This document shows positions 30,609-41,363 of a DNA stretch of 64,000 nucleotides, piece after piece; within the stretch, counting starts at the first letter, position 1; each line of letters begins with the position of its first letter. The DNA is from Typhlomys cinereus (lineage: Eukaryota > Chordata > Mammalia > Rodentia > Platacanthomyidae). The stretch is taken from NCBI GenBank assembly GCA_023101885.1, contig JALPQD010000124.1, forward strand, positions 4,621,695 to 4,685,694, read 5' to 3'. Position numbers and translations under genes: made by a program. Below the pieces are notes generated by a model. It saw only the letters and a list, made by a program, of their open reading frames with translations. It made no database searches and was not told the origin of the DNA.

Positions 30609-33248
30609 TTAATCTCCAAAGCCAGCCAATTGTTTCTCATTGTTTCTAATCTTTTTGATCTTAACATTATGTTTTCTGTTTGATGGTTCTACGCGTTCTA
30701 ATTTTAACTGTTTTTGTACCAATCGTTCTATAGCCTGTATTTTTTCTACTGATGGAGGCCATTGTTCAATCCATATAGGCTCTTCTGATTTCCATTGTAT
30801 CTTAGCATAAGTAACAGTGGTCTCAATTAAAAATCTTTGTTCCAATTCTACAGGATTAGGAACTACTAAAGCCATTTCCATTGAGGATAAAACACTTTCT
30901 TCCCATAACGAGAAAGGAAGAGAGGGAATGGCATAAGGCTGAAAACCTTTTGTTTTAATTCTACCTGTCCATTTTAGTATTTGTGTACTCTTTTCTACAT
31001 TTGAGGCTGATCCTATACCCAAAGTGGAAGAACTGTTAAGTACAGGCCATGTGGGGTGCCAATCTCTTCCTGCAATACAGGACATATTAGCTCCTGTATC
31101 CATTAGTCCCGATATATTTTTTCCCTGTGCTTGTATGTTTCTCATAGGGCGACTTTCCTGGGCCTCTTGAACCCATGCCACTACATCGGTAGAACTAAAA
31201 CCTCCTTTTCCTTTATCATTAGACAGATTTAAATAAGGTAAAAGTAATAACTGTGCAATTTTCTGATTCTTATGTAACTGAATAGTCTTATCTGAGGATT
31301 GAATCATGAATTGAATTTCTCCGATATAATTGGAATCCACCACCTCAGGCAGCACTTGAATGCTGGCCCTGGAGGAAGAACTTTTCCCAAGAATGAGGCC
31401 AAAACACCCTTGTGGCAAAGGCCCAAAAATGCCAGAGGGAATTAAATGAACTCCCGAATCTGAGGGGATAATTAAATCCTTACTAGAAGTCAAATCTAAG
31501 CCTGCACTTCCAGGGGAGCCCCTTGCCAGGGAGAGAATGGATTTCCCTGACCCTGGGGGTGTCCCCCAAATTTTTTCTAGGGCCTGGGGCTGGCCCCAAG
31601 CCCCATTTTTGGAGTCACTACTTGGATTACTCCTAATCATCACTTGATCGTTATTATCTATCTGTGGAGGCAGAAAAGTTCCGTCCTTATGATATCTAGA
31701 TCTACATTCATTTTTCCAATGATATCCCTTTTGGCATCTGGGACATAGCCCTCTCAGCTTATTACCTTGTTCATGATCCTTACTTTTGTTGGGACACTTC
31801 TTGCTGAAATGTCCCTTACTGCCGCAAGTAAAGCAGTCCATATTTCTTTGTCCTTCATTGCCAATAGTCCTAACAAATTGTGTATAGGTCTGTCCTTTCA
31901 ATGCCGCTGCTATAGCCATACCCTGTACATAAGCTGGTGAGGCATCCATACAGACTTTAATGTAGTCTCCTATAGACCCCTGCTTTCTGATTGATCTTAA
32001 CAGGGCCTGGCATGTCACATTTGCATTTTCAAAAGCTAGTTGTTTTATAAGCATTTCTGCTGCTTCTGAATTAGTAATTATCCTTTCGACTGCCTCGGTC
32101 AATTGAGCTATAAAATCTTCATATGGTTGGTCTGCCTTTTGTTTAATATTTGCCAAATGAGTAGATTTGGTCTCTGGGACTGGCAGATCTCTCCAAGCTC
32201 TCACCGCTATTCTATTAATTTCCTCTAGAGCTGCCCTAGGTAAGTTTAGCTGGGCTTGGGCTGTATAATAATCTCCTGTACCTGTTAACATAGCCATGGT
32301 TAAGCCTTCTGTTCTCTTGGTTATTTGTCCTTGAATAACTCTTTTAGCCCTGTCTTCATATTCCGTTTTCCATAGTAAATATTGGCCAGGACTTAAGCAT
32401 GACTTAGCTGTTTGCTGCCAATCAAAAGGAGTCATCCATTCCCTTGCAACAGTGTCCACTAGCTGCAGAGTGTATGGAGACGTGGGACCAAAGTCTTTTA
32501 CAGCATTTTTGAGCTCTTTTAAAAGCTTATATGACAGTGGTTCCCATATAGGATTTTCGTCTCCAATGTCCTGAGTAATGGGAAATAGGAAAGAATGATC
32601 TCCCATTTCTCTAGCTTGTTGTACTGCTCTAAGAAAGCCCACCTTTGTGGGAGGTTCTACAGGCTTCTTTTCTATATGTCTTTGATTATAAGGTGGGGGC
32701 GCTGAAGCCTTTAAAAATACCCCCACATCCTCATCACGGTGAGGTGCTGTTTCTTTCTTTAAATCAGTCTCTTCAGAGGTAGACAGGACATTACTGTCTG
32801 CCTCTTTCCCTAAATCGGTCTTATCATCTGTTTTTTTCTTTAAACTTACTGTTATGACATCTTTAGGCTGAACTGAACCTTCGTAATTTCTATCTTTATT
32901 TTCTTTTGGAGTCAGAGGAGCCTCCTCCTCTAACTTAGTTTCTTGTGCTATGCTTACTGTTTCTTGACTAGGACCTAAGGAATCTATCATTAAACTACAT
33001 AGAGAAAATGCAGAAACTGGGACCTTTTCTGGTCCATGAACATGATAATAGTTTTTTATCTCTTTTCCTATCCTTTTCCAAACTTCTAGATCCAAGCTTC
33101 CTTCCTCTGGAAACCAAGGACAACATTTTTGTACAAAACATAAAAACTTTCTTGACTTCTTAGAAGAAATATGAATACCTCGTGCATTTATCATTTGCTT
33201 AGTTACACCTATGAAGAGTCTTCTCTCTTTAGACTCAGTATGACCCAT
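30609..33248 (-). CDS. gag-pro: Unit 1 Gag-dUTPase-protease-(RT start) fused frame, 879 codons
   Basis: The only uninterrupted copy. It starts MGHTES, a glycine-2 myristoylation-type N terminus for matrix. A PPPY late-budding motif is at residues 184-187, capsid covers about 205-460 with a major homology region near 370-390, and two CCHC zinc knuckles (C472-C485 and C502-C515) mark nucleocapsid. A dUTPase follows (about 580-690; GSAGLDL, a VVDSNYIGEI-type motif and a GKGGFSSTD-type motif), then an aspartic protease with MDTGAN at 716-721. Residues 823-857 match the start of reverse transcriptase, then 22 unrelated residues precede the stop. Betaretroviruses normally separate gag, pro and pol by -1 frameshifts; here all are in one frame. 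No G-patch is seen after the protease. Reverse transcriptase, RNase H and integrase are missing. Its reading frame is open, but expression and activity are unknown. Confidence 0.9.
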   Translation of the reverse strand: MGHTESKERRLFIGVTKQMINARGIHISSKKSRKFLCFVQKCCPWFPEEGSLDLEVWKRIGKEIKNYYHVHGPEKVPVSAFSLCSLMIDSLGPSQETVSIAQETKLEEEAPLTPKENKDRNYEGSVQPKDVITVSLKKKTDDKTDLGKEADSNVLSTSEETDLKKETAPHRDEDVGVFLKASAPPPYNQRHIEKKPVEPPTKVGFLRAVQQAREMGDHSFLFPITQDIGDENPIWEPLSYKLLKELKNAVKDFGPTSPYTLQLVDTVAREWMTPFDWQQTAKSCLSPGQYLLWKTEYEDRAKRVIQGQITKRTEGLTMAMLTGTGDYYTAQAQLNLPRAALEEINRIAVRAWRDLPVPETKSTHLANIKQKADQPYEDFIAQLTEAVERIITNSEAAEMLIKQLAFENANVTCQALLRSIRKQGSIGDYIKVCMDASPAYVQGMAIAAALKGQTYTQFVRTIGNEGQRNMDCFTCGSKGHFSKKCPNKSKDHEQGNKLRGLCPRCQKGYHWKNECRSRYHKDGTFLPPQIDNNDQVMIRSNPSSDSKNGAWGQPQALEKIWGTPPGSGKSILSLARGSPGSAGLDLTSSKDLIIPSDSGVHLIPSGIFGPLPQGCFGLILGKSSSSRASIQVLPEVVDSNYIGEIQFMIQSSDKTIQLHKNQKIAQLLLLPYLNLSNDKGKGGFSSTDVVAWVQEAQESRPMRNIQAQGKNISGLMDTGANMSCIAGRDWHPTWPVLNSSSTLGIGSASNVEKSTQILKWTGRIKTKGFQPYAIPSLPFSLWEESVLSSMEMALVVPNPVELEQRFLIETTVTYAKIQWKSEEPIWIEQWPPSVEKIQAIERLVQKQLKLERVEPSNRKHNVKIKKIRNNEKQLAGFGD

Positions 33249-33498
33249 GTTGCTTACCCGCCTTCTTCACTCGGCTCCACTCGCGTCCGAGGGGGTCTCC
33301 TCTACCCTGGCGGAATCCTTTCTTCCCCGTCTCACTCGGCTCCACTTGCGTCCGAGGGGCGGAATCTTTTTTTTCCCGTCTTACTCGGCTCCACTCGCGT
33401 CCGAGGAGACTGGGATGTTATGCTTGCCTGAAAACTGAAAGAGAAAAGAAAAGAAAAAAAAAAGAAAAGAGAAAAAGGAAAGAAAAACCCAGTCCAGT
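33249..33498 (-). other. Leader RNA region with three hairpin-forming repeats
   Basis: Between primer site and gag the 24-nt sequence ACTCGGCTCCACTYGCGTCC-GAGG occurs three times (33269-33292, 33334-33357, 33383-33406), each able to pair CTCGG with CCGAG around a 12-nt loop. A purine tract (33436-33487, AAAGAAAAGA-type) precedes them on the transcript. Repeated stem-loops between primer site and gag are typical of dimerisation and packaging signals; the role is inferred. Confidence 0.6.
33253..33260 (-). promoter_or_regulatory. Major splice donor candidate
   Basis: The minus strand reads CGG then GTAAGCA, a near-consensus donor (cut between 33258 and 33257), nine bases upstream of the gag ATG at 33248. 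The donor is kept in unit 3; in unit 2 a C-run change alters its context slightly (41096-41103). Confidence 0.7.
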
Positions 33499-33516
33499 GT
33501 CCCTGTTCGGGCGCCA
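33499..33516 (-). other. Primer-binding site, tRNA-Lys3 type
   Basis: TGGCGCCCGAACAGGGAC on the minus strand, 2 bp from the LTR end, complementary to the 3' end of tRNA-Lys(UUU), the primer used by MMTV and lentiviruses. Identical sites are at 41344-41361 and 49187-49204. Confidence 0.95.
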
Positions 33517-33518
33517 GT

Positions 33519-35302
33519 TGCCGCAGACCAGAGTCGCGGCCTCGAGACCAGGGCTCCCCAGGACCGGGTGGAGAACAGAACACACGCAGCTCCCTCTCGT
33601 CCGAGTGAATCCTGAACCCGTTTATTGAAACTTTCGTGACAGCTTTTATACAGAAACTTTTGGGGTAAAGAATGTTGCATACATTATACAGAAACTTTTG
33701 GGGTAAAGAATGTTGCATACATAATAGATAATCAGCAAAGTCACCTTCAGGGTGGACCCTTTTTTCTTTTTCAAGAACCTAACCCATTGCTTCAGGGCAA
33801 AGGCACTTAACAGGAACATTCTCTCAGTATTCAAAAACTTATCTAATCTATAATGCTTCACCGGATAGCTGTGGGGCTGAGCCCACGTTTTAACAGAGAC
33901 TGCTTTCTTTTAAAATACAGAGGCAGAATGTTCTCCTATTGAATTTAGCAAGGAACATATTTTACAATTAACTATAGGAATCCTCAACACCCCATAAGTA
34001 CCAGCGTGAGCTTTGGCTGTTGTCCTCTCCAGGTTGATACTCTCAGTCAGGCAGGTCGACATAGGCACCAGGCATGGCAGCAGGTTCTAACTTGGGAAGA
34101 TGCATGCGGCTTATGTAGTCTCTACTATCTAAGCTTAAACCACATCTCCAAAGGGGGGGGGCCTTGACTTGAATACTCAAGGCCCATAAGCTATAGCTGG
34201 TTCTGTCGATGGAACACTGAGGTATGCACTGAAGAAAACACTTAAGTAATATAGTTATTAGAAGAATAACTTCTATAATAGCATCCTTCTATTCCTTTAA
34301 TAGTAAGGTTGTTTATGTCTTCCTTTGAGGAATTCCAGAAGCGTATTGCCATCAGTTAGATGACCCATCTGTGAACCATGCATACTCCAAACCTGGGGTC
34401 CAGTCAGGCCCCATATGCCAAGGGTGTCTCTTTCGGGGCAGAGGCGATCATTGGTGGGAGTGCACTCAGATGGTCCATCTCTGTGATTTCTCATAAGAGT
34501 GCTGTTTGGGGTAGGAAAGACACGGCCCCCTTTGCTTCTGACATGGATTCTCCCAGTTTGGATTGCAAATACCATCTCCAGGGGCAGTCTTGGCATCTAG
34601 ACTTTCTGGCATGATGGTCTCTTCCTTGGCCTTCAGCCAGGGTAAGAGGGTATCACAGTTTCTTTTAAGGTTCCAGTGGACTGAGATGAGAGCATAGTCT
34701 TGTACTTCTGGAATTTCTGAGTTAGTACATAGGTGGGAATCCTACCCAACCTATGTTTTAAGAAGTTATTCTCTAATTTCCTTAAAATCAGTGCACACAT
34801 TTTGGCTAACAAGTCTACTTATTATAAATGACTAGACATGAAATTTCTATTTAGTATTTGACTAAACTTAAAAAGCAGGCTTTTTCTCTAGAACAGAGAG
34901 CAGGAAGCTAGTTCCAAAAAACCCTAAGAAAGGGCACCCCTAATTACCAGAAGAATTCCTGCCAGAGGCAAGACTTGAATTGTCCTAAAGAAAACCAAAA
35001 CCTAGGTGCCAAAACCTAGGTGAAGGGCACTCCTAATTACCAGAAGTCTTCCTGCCTGAGGCAAAACTTGAATTGTCTAGGAGAGAATGCCCAGCCCCTG
35101 TTCTTGGGCGTTACTGTGACCTTCCTCAGAGGACAGGCTTTTAGGCCTGTGCTGGGAAGAAACACCAAGGCCTGACAATTCCCATATTTTTCCTTATTTC
35201 TCTAAAATAAAGCCATGTCCTTATCCCAAAACATGATACTTTGAATCTACCTTTTCCAAACTGAGACATATTCTACCAGATTAGTTGGATAGGGACGCGG
35301 CA
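33519..35302 (-). repeat. LTR2, 1784 bp, shared by units 1 and 2
   Basis: Nearly identical to LTR1; the visible difference is one extra A in an A-run near 34870. It acts as 5' LTR of unit 1 and 3' LTR of unit 2. Confidence 0.95.
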
Positions 35303-36021
35303 TTTCCCTCCTTTTTATTTTTTAATTTGAGCTTCTCAAGTTCTATGTTGAGCTGTCTGAAAGATGAGGAGATCAACCTGAAGATGACTGGAAAGAGGAC
35401 TATAACAATGATTATGATAAAAATTGTCACGCCAATATGAATCAACATAGTAAACCAAGTTGTAGGATTAATATATGTTGATATATTATTCCAGAGAGAT
35501 TCTGCCATCTGTCCTACATCAGTTACCTGTAAGTGAGCTTTACTAATGTCTGATATCTTAGTTTGTAAAGCTCTAATATCTGGTCCTAAATCTGTATTAT
35601 GCCAAATTCCTAATAGATGGGATCGTATTTTTTCCCATGGTTTATCTGTCTGATTATAAGCATATGGAGTAACACAAATAAATTTATAGTTAGTATGGCA
35701 ACGTGTAGTTAATTGTGCTTTTATATTGGCTATTTGATTTCCTAAATAAAGGACTGTATCCTCTAGGACATTTATTCTAGTTTCTAACTTTTGGTCTATT
35801 TTCTCTTGAGCAGCTAGTGCAAGTGATACATTGTGTGATAGATTATTAACATGATTAGCTGTATGAACTTCAGAAACAAGGGCAGCAGTTGATAAGGAAA
35901 AGGTAGTAATAATACTAATCAATGTTGATATTCCTAAAATAAGCACAGCTACAAATCTTTTAGGCCTAATCAATGCATTTAGTCTCTTAAGTACCTCTAA
36001 TCTTGAATTATCATACCAATC
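35281..36021 (-). pseudogene. env: Unit 2 env transmembrane remnant
   Basis: Same sequence and layout as the unit 1 remnant, with the same lack of a start codon and surface subunit. Confidence 0.85.
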
Positions 36022-36383
36022 TTAATACTAGTAGATGAATTTGAATGTTGTCTCAAATATAAATTCTATCTCAGTACCAACACAATTAGCCAATGAACAA
36101 TACAATTGGTGGGATAAATGTCAGCAAAAGTTAACAGGAAATTGTATATGTTTAGGAGCCAAAAGCAAAACAATAATGTATTTTAAATACAAAATAAAGT
36201 CCTTTTAGCATATGAAGAGCAACAGCTAACTTTTAAAGTCCAGTTTGTAAGAGACTCTCAGAGTCAGTCTAACAGAGATCAGGAATCCATCCTAGAAGGA
36301 AATATTTTGTGTGCAAGCACTGACCATCTAGGAAAGTCTGATCAAGAAGAGATGCCTGGAGGTCATTAGTTGTGACTGTTGGA

Positions 36384-36512
36384 CTAGTCTGGCTTCTTCA
36401 GGTCAGGATCTGGCTCTTTAAGTTGTTCTGCATTGATATCAACGCCCTTTTTTCTGTAGGCAGAGAGCTGTGATCTTGTCAGGGCAATTGTCCATGATTT
36501 TCTACTGGGCAT
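36384..36512 (-). CDS. Unit 2 copy of the 42-codon env-leader frame
   Basis: Identical to the unit 1 frame at 28533-28661 by eye. Confidence 0.35.
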   Translation of the reverse strand: MPSRKSWTIALTRSQLSAYRKKGVDINAEQLKEPDPDLKKPD

Positions 36513-36563
36513 ACTAAATGCTTGGAAATCCACAGGGTGAGCCTGCTAATGGAGAAACACAAA

Positions 36564-38458
36564 GATACCCACGACTCCAGCAGAGTCCTGGGTCTGGTTA
36601 GGACAGGTGTATGTCAAAGGCATTCTGTCATTGGATCCACCTTTTACTGTAAAGCCTTCTTAAAAAAAAATTTAAACTGTATAGAATGGAGAAACAAACT
36701 AAATGAGATATATCTGAGGAAGTGAGTTTAGCTGAAGGATGATATTACAAAATCTTCTTGGGGGGCAATTTTTTATCAAAGATGTATAGAGACCATATTT
36801 GAGAAAATTGAAATTTAAGATTTTGTAGTTTTTATCTAGGCCCATTACCAAAATTTGTCTTTAAAGTACATGACCTTTATAATGTAAATATAATAGTTCA
36901 ATTCCATAAGATCTAAAGCAGTTAAGCCCTTTAGGAGTTAAATTTTTATGAGTAACCAAACCTCTATTTAATTAAGACAGAGACAATTGAAAAACATTTG
37001 AATATATGAAGCTTAATTCTTAATTTCTAATTTCTGAGGTTTAATGTCTTTCCTTTTATAATATGGAAGAAGCATAACAAATATTTCCTTTAACCATCAT
37101 CTCTAATTTTTAGTCTTATAAATCTAACATCCCACAAACCTTCACAACATACTTTAACCTTCCTCCAAGTAACCAATTCACAAACCTCTTGTACACACTT
37201 TAACTTCTTAAGTAACATTTCTCATACCATAAACCTTCTTTTAAACCTTTTGTACATCTAAGTTTTACACATATATTTTTTTTGATGTTTCCCTGTTGTT
37301 TGTACATTAACTATCTCTCAAATGTCATTTAAAGGTAGAGATAATAATAGACCTCATTTTTAAAAGAAATAAAGAGTCTGAATTGGCAATTTTGAAAAGT
37401 TAACATGAATTTTTAAGTACATTTTAACACATTATCAAACAATGGAAGGAACAAGCAGTACATGGTCACAAGAGAACACCTGTATGTTACTGTTTAGATA
37501 AGCAATTTTTCCTGGTTGCTAGATTTGATGGGATAAAATTTTATAAAAGAAATCAAGAGGAATGAGGAAATTTGATTAATCCATATCACAGTGGGTTCGT
37601 TATTTTGAGAATATATGAAAAAACCTTTAAGAACGCAATATTTTTGTTTATATTCCTATTAAAAATCTAAACTAAGCAATAAACTTTCAAGAAAGAAAAC
37701 AAATTATTTAAAGTATTTAAGTAGTTAAGGCCTTAGATGTCATTACAATTATTTGTTCTTATTTTTAAGTATGCATACATGTATTTAAAAAATGGCATGC
37801 CAAAATTCTAGTATTAGCGCGCAATAGAAAAAGAAAAATAGAAGTGGCCACACACAGAAACATAAGACACACAACATGTAAACACACAGGACATACAAAC
37901 ATACAAACACATCAGTAATATACAATTCACTGATAACAGCCTTGAAATCACCTTTGAAAACATCAAAAGCAGAACATTTATAAAAACCTTTTTTGAAAAC
38001 AAAATCTCATTAGTTAAGTCAAGCAGTTTAGCTTAATTATAAAACATATGAAAAGCAGATTAAACTTTAAAATTTAGTACAAAAACCAAATTACTATTTA
38101 AGAAACTCTATATTTAATAGATGAATATATTTGTCTAAATTTTTTTTTTTTTTTTTGAAAATTTGTAAGCATTTCCCAAAATAACATTTGCATCTATAAA
38201 GGCCAAAATATTTATATTATAATTTTTTAAGCTGAGATCCTCTTGAAAGGTGGCAGTTTGAGAGGTTTTTTTATTACTTTTAGGATGTTTTTATATCAAT
38301 CTCTAGTTTTTTTTTTTACAATTTAAAAATATTAAGAACATGTTCTTGTCTTATTTTTTATTCATTTATGTAGTTTTATTTTTTTTTATTTTTTTATTTT
38401 TTATTTTGAAACCAAATGTTGGGATTCTTTTAATAAAAGAAAGATGGAAATTTACAAC
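36564..38458 (-). other. AT-rich module, unit 2
   Basis: Same module as in unit 1, with private differences at 38,106-38,145 (an extra CT, C to G, and an extra A) and a missing AT near 38,286. These substitutions separate unit 2 from units 1 and 3. Confidence 0.7.
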
Positions 38459-41092
38459 TTAATCTCCAAAGCCAGCCAATTGTTTCTCATTGTTTCTAAT
38501 CTTTTTGATCTTAACATTATGTTTTCTGTTTGATGGTTCTACGCGTTCTAATTTTAACTGTTTTTGTACCAATCGTTCTATAGCCTGTATTTTTTCTACT
38601 GATGGAGGCCATTGTTCAATCCATATAGGCTCTTCTGATTTCCATTGTATCTTAGCATAAGTAACAGTGGTCTCAATTAAAAATCTTTGTTCCAATTCTA
38701 CAGGATTAGGAACTACTAAAGCCATTTCCATTGAGGATAAAACACTTTCTTCCCATAACGAGAAAGGAAGAGAGGGAATGGCATAAGGCTGAAAACCTTT
38801 TGTTTTAATTCTACCTGTCCATTTTAGTATTTGTGTACTCTTTTCTACATTTGAGGCTGATCCTATACCCAAAGTGGAAGAACTGTTAAGTACAGGCCAT
38901 GTGGGGTGCCAATCTCTTCCTGCAATACAGGACATATTAGCTCCTGTATCCATTAGTCCCGATATATTTTTTCCCTGTGCTTGTATGTTTCTCATAGGGC
39001 GACTTTCCTGGGCCTCTTGAACCCATGCCACTACATCGGTAGAACTAAAACCTCCTTTTCCTTTATCATTAGACAGATTTAAATAAGGTAAAAGTAATAA
39101 CTGTGCAATTTTCTGATTCTTATGTAACTGAATAGTCTTATCTGAGGATTGAATCATGAATTGAATTTCTCCGATATAATTGGAATCCACCACCTCAGGC
39201 AGCACTTGAATGCTGGCCCTGGAGGAAGAACTTTTCCCAAGAATGAGGCCAAAACACCCTTGTGGCAAAGGCCCAAAAATGCCAGAGGGAATTAAATGAA
39301 CTCCCGAATCTGAGGGGATAATTAAATCCTTACTAGAAGTCAAATCTAAGCCTGCACTTCCAGGGAGCCCCTTGCCAGGGAGAGAATGGATTTCCCTGAC
39401 CCTGGGGTGTCCCCCAAATTTTTTCTAGGGCCTGGGGCTGGCCCCAAGCCCATTTTGGAGTCACTACTTGGATTACTCCTAATCATCACTTGATCGTTAT
39501 TATCTATCTGTGGAGGCAGAAAAGTTCCGTCCTTATGATATCTAGATCTACATTCATTTTTCCAATGATATCCCTTTTGGCATCTGGGACATAGCCCTCT
39601 CAGCTTATTACCTTGTTCATGATCCTTACTTTTGTTGGGACACTTCTTGCTGAAATGTCCCTTACTGCCGCAAGTAAAGCAGTCCATATTTCTTTGTCCT
39701 TCATTGCCAATAGTCCTAACAAATTGTGTATAGGTCTGTCCTTTCAATGCCGCTGCTATAGCCATACCCTGTACATAAGCTGGTGAGGCATCCATACAGA
39801 CTTAATGTAGTCTCCTATAGACCCCTGCTTTCTGATTGATCTTAACAGGGCCTGGCATGTCACATTTGCATTTTCAAAAGCTAGTTGTTTTATAAGCATT
39901 TCTGCTGCTTCTGAATTAGTAATTATCCTTTCGACTGCCTCGGTCAATTGAGCTATAAAATCTTCATATGGTTGGTCTGCCTTTTGTTTAATATTTGCCA
40001 AATGAGTAGATTTGGTCTCTGGGACTGGCAGATCTCTCCAAGCTCTCACCGCTATTCTATTAATTTCCTCTAGAGCTGCCCTAGGTAAGTTTAGCTGGGC
40101 TTGGGCTGTATAATAATCTCCTGTACCTGTTAACATAGCCATGGTTAAGCCTTCTGTTCTCTTGGTTATTTGTCCTTGAATAACTCTTTTAGCCCTGTCT
40201 TCATATTCCGTTTTCCATAGTAAATATTGGCCAGGACTTAAGCATGACTTAGCTGTTTGCTGCCAATCAAAAGGAGTCATCCATTCCCTTGCAACAGTGT
40301 CCACTAGCTGCAGAGTGTATGGAGACGTGGGACCAAAGTCTTTTACAGCATTTTTGAGCTCTTTTAAAAGCTTATATGACAGTGGTTCCCATATAGGATT
40401 TTCGTCTCCAATGTCCTGAGTAATGGGAAATAGGAAAGAATGATCTCCCATTTCTCTAGCTTGTTGTACTGCTCTAAGAAAGCCCACCTTTGTGGGAGGT
40501 TCTACAGGCTTCTTTTCTATATGTCTTTGATTATAAGGTGGGGGCGCTGAAGCCTTTAAAAATACCCCCACATCCTCATCACGGTGAGGTGCTGTTTCTT
40601 TCTTTAAATCAGTCTCTTCAGAGGTAGACAGGACATTACTGTCTGCCTCTTTCCCTAAATCGGTCTTATCATCTGTTTTTTTCTTTAAACTTACTGTTAT
40701 GACATCTTTAGGCTGAACTGAACCTTCGTAATTTCTATCTTTATTTTCTTTTGGAGTCAGAGGAGCCTCCTCCTCTAACTTAGTTTCTTGTGCTATGCTT
40801 ACTGTTTCTTGACTAGGACCTAAGGAATCTATCATTAAACTACATAGAGAAAATGCAGAAACTGGGACCTTTTCTGGTCCATGAACATGATAATAGTTTT
40901 TTATCTCTTTTCCTATCCTTTTCCAAACTTCTAGATCCAAGCTTCCTTCCTCTGGAAACCAAGGACAACATTTTTGTACAAAACATAAAAACTTTCTTGA
41001 CTTCTTAGAAGAAATATGAATACCTCGTGCATTTATCATTTGCTTAGTTACACCTATGAAGAGTCTTCTCTCTTTAGACTCAGTATGACCAT
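38459..41092 (-). pseudogene. gag-pro: Unit 2 gag and pro region, frame-broken in gag
   Basis: Same domain order as unit 1. Breaks relative to unit 1: one C missing beside the start codon (about 41089), so the ATG is out of frame with gag and the next in-frame methionine is at 41039; one T missing at about 39802, after capsid; and single-base shortenings of C, T and G runs between 39360 and 39455. The result is three open segments: 39756-41039 (matrix to capsid), 39346-39795 (nucleocapsid) and 38459-39343 (dUTPase, protease, RT start). In the nucleocapsid segment the frame passes a slippery heptamer A AAA AAT, then a GC-rich hairpin, and stops at 39346, with pro lying in the -1 frame. That is the usual betaretroviral layout. 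Confidence 0.85.
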
Positions 41093-41363
41093 GTTGCTTA
41101 CCCCGCCTTCTTCACTCGGCTCCACTCGCGTCCGAGGGGGTCTCCTCTACCCTGGCGGAATCCTTTCTTCCCCGTCTCACTCGGCTCCACTTGCGTCCGA
41201 GGGGCGGAATCTTTTTTTTCCCGTCTTACTCGGCTCCACTCGCGTCCGAGGAGACTGGGATGTTATGCTTGCCTGAAAACTGAAAGAGAAAAGAAAAGAA
41301 AAAAAAAAGAAAAGAGAAAAAGGAAAGAAAAACCCAGTCCAGTGTCCCTGTTCGGGCGCCAGT

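Noticed and set aside
33171..33438. Plus-strand frames across the leader repeats
   Set aside because: Antisense to the leader RNA; the repeated peptide comes from the triplicated hairpin element.
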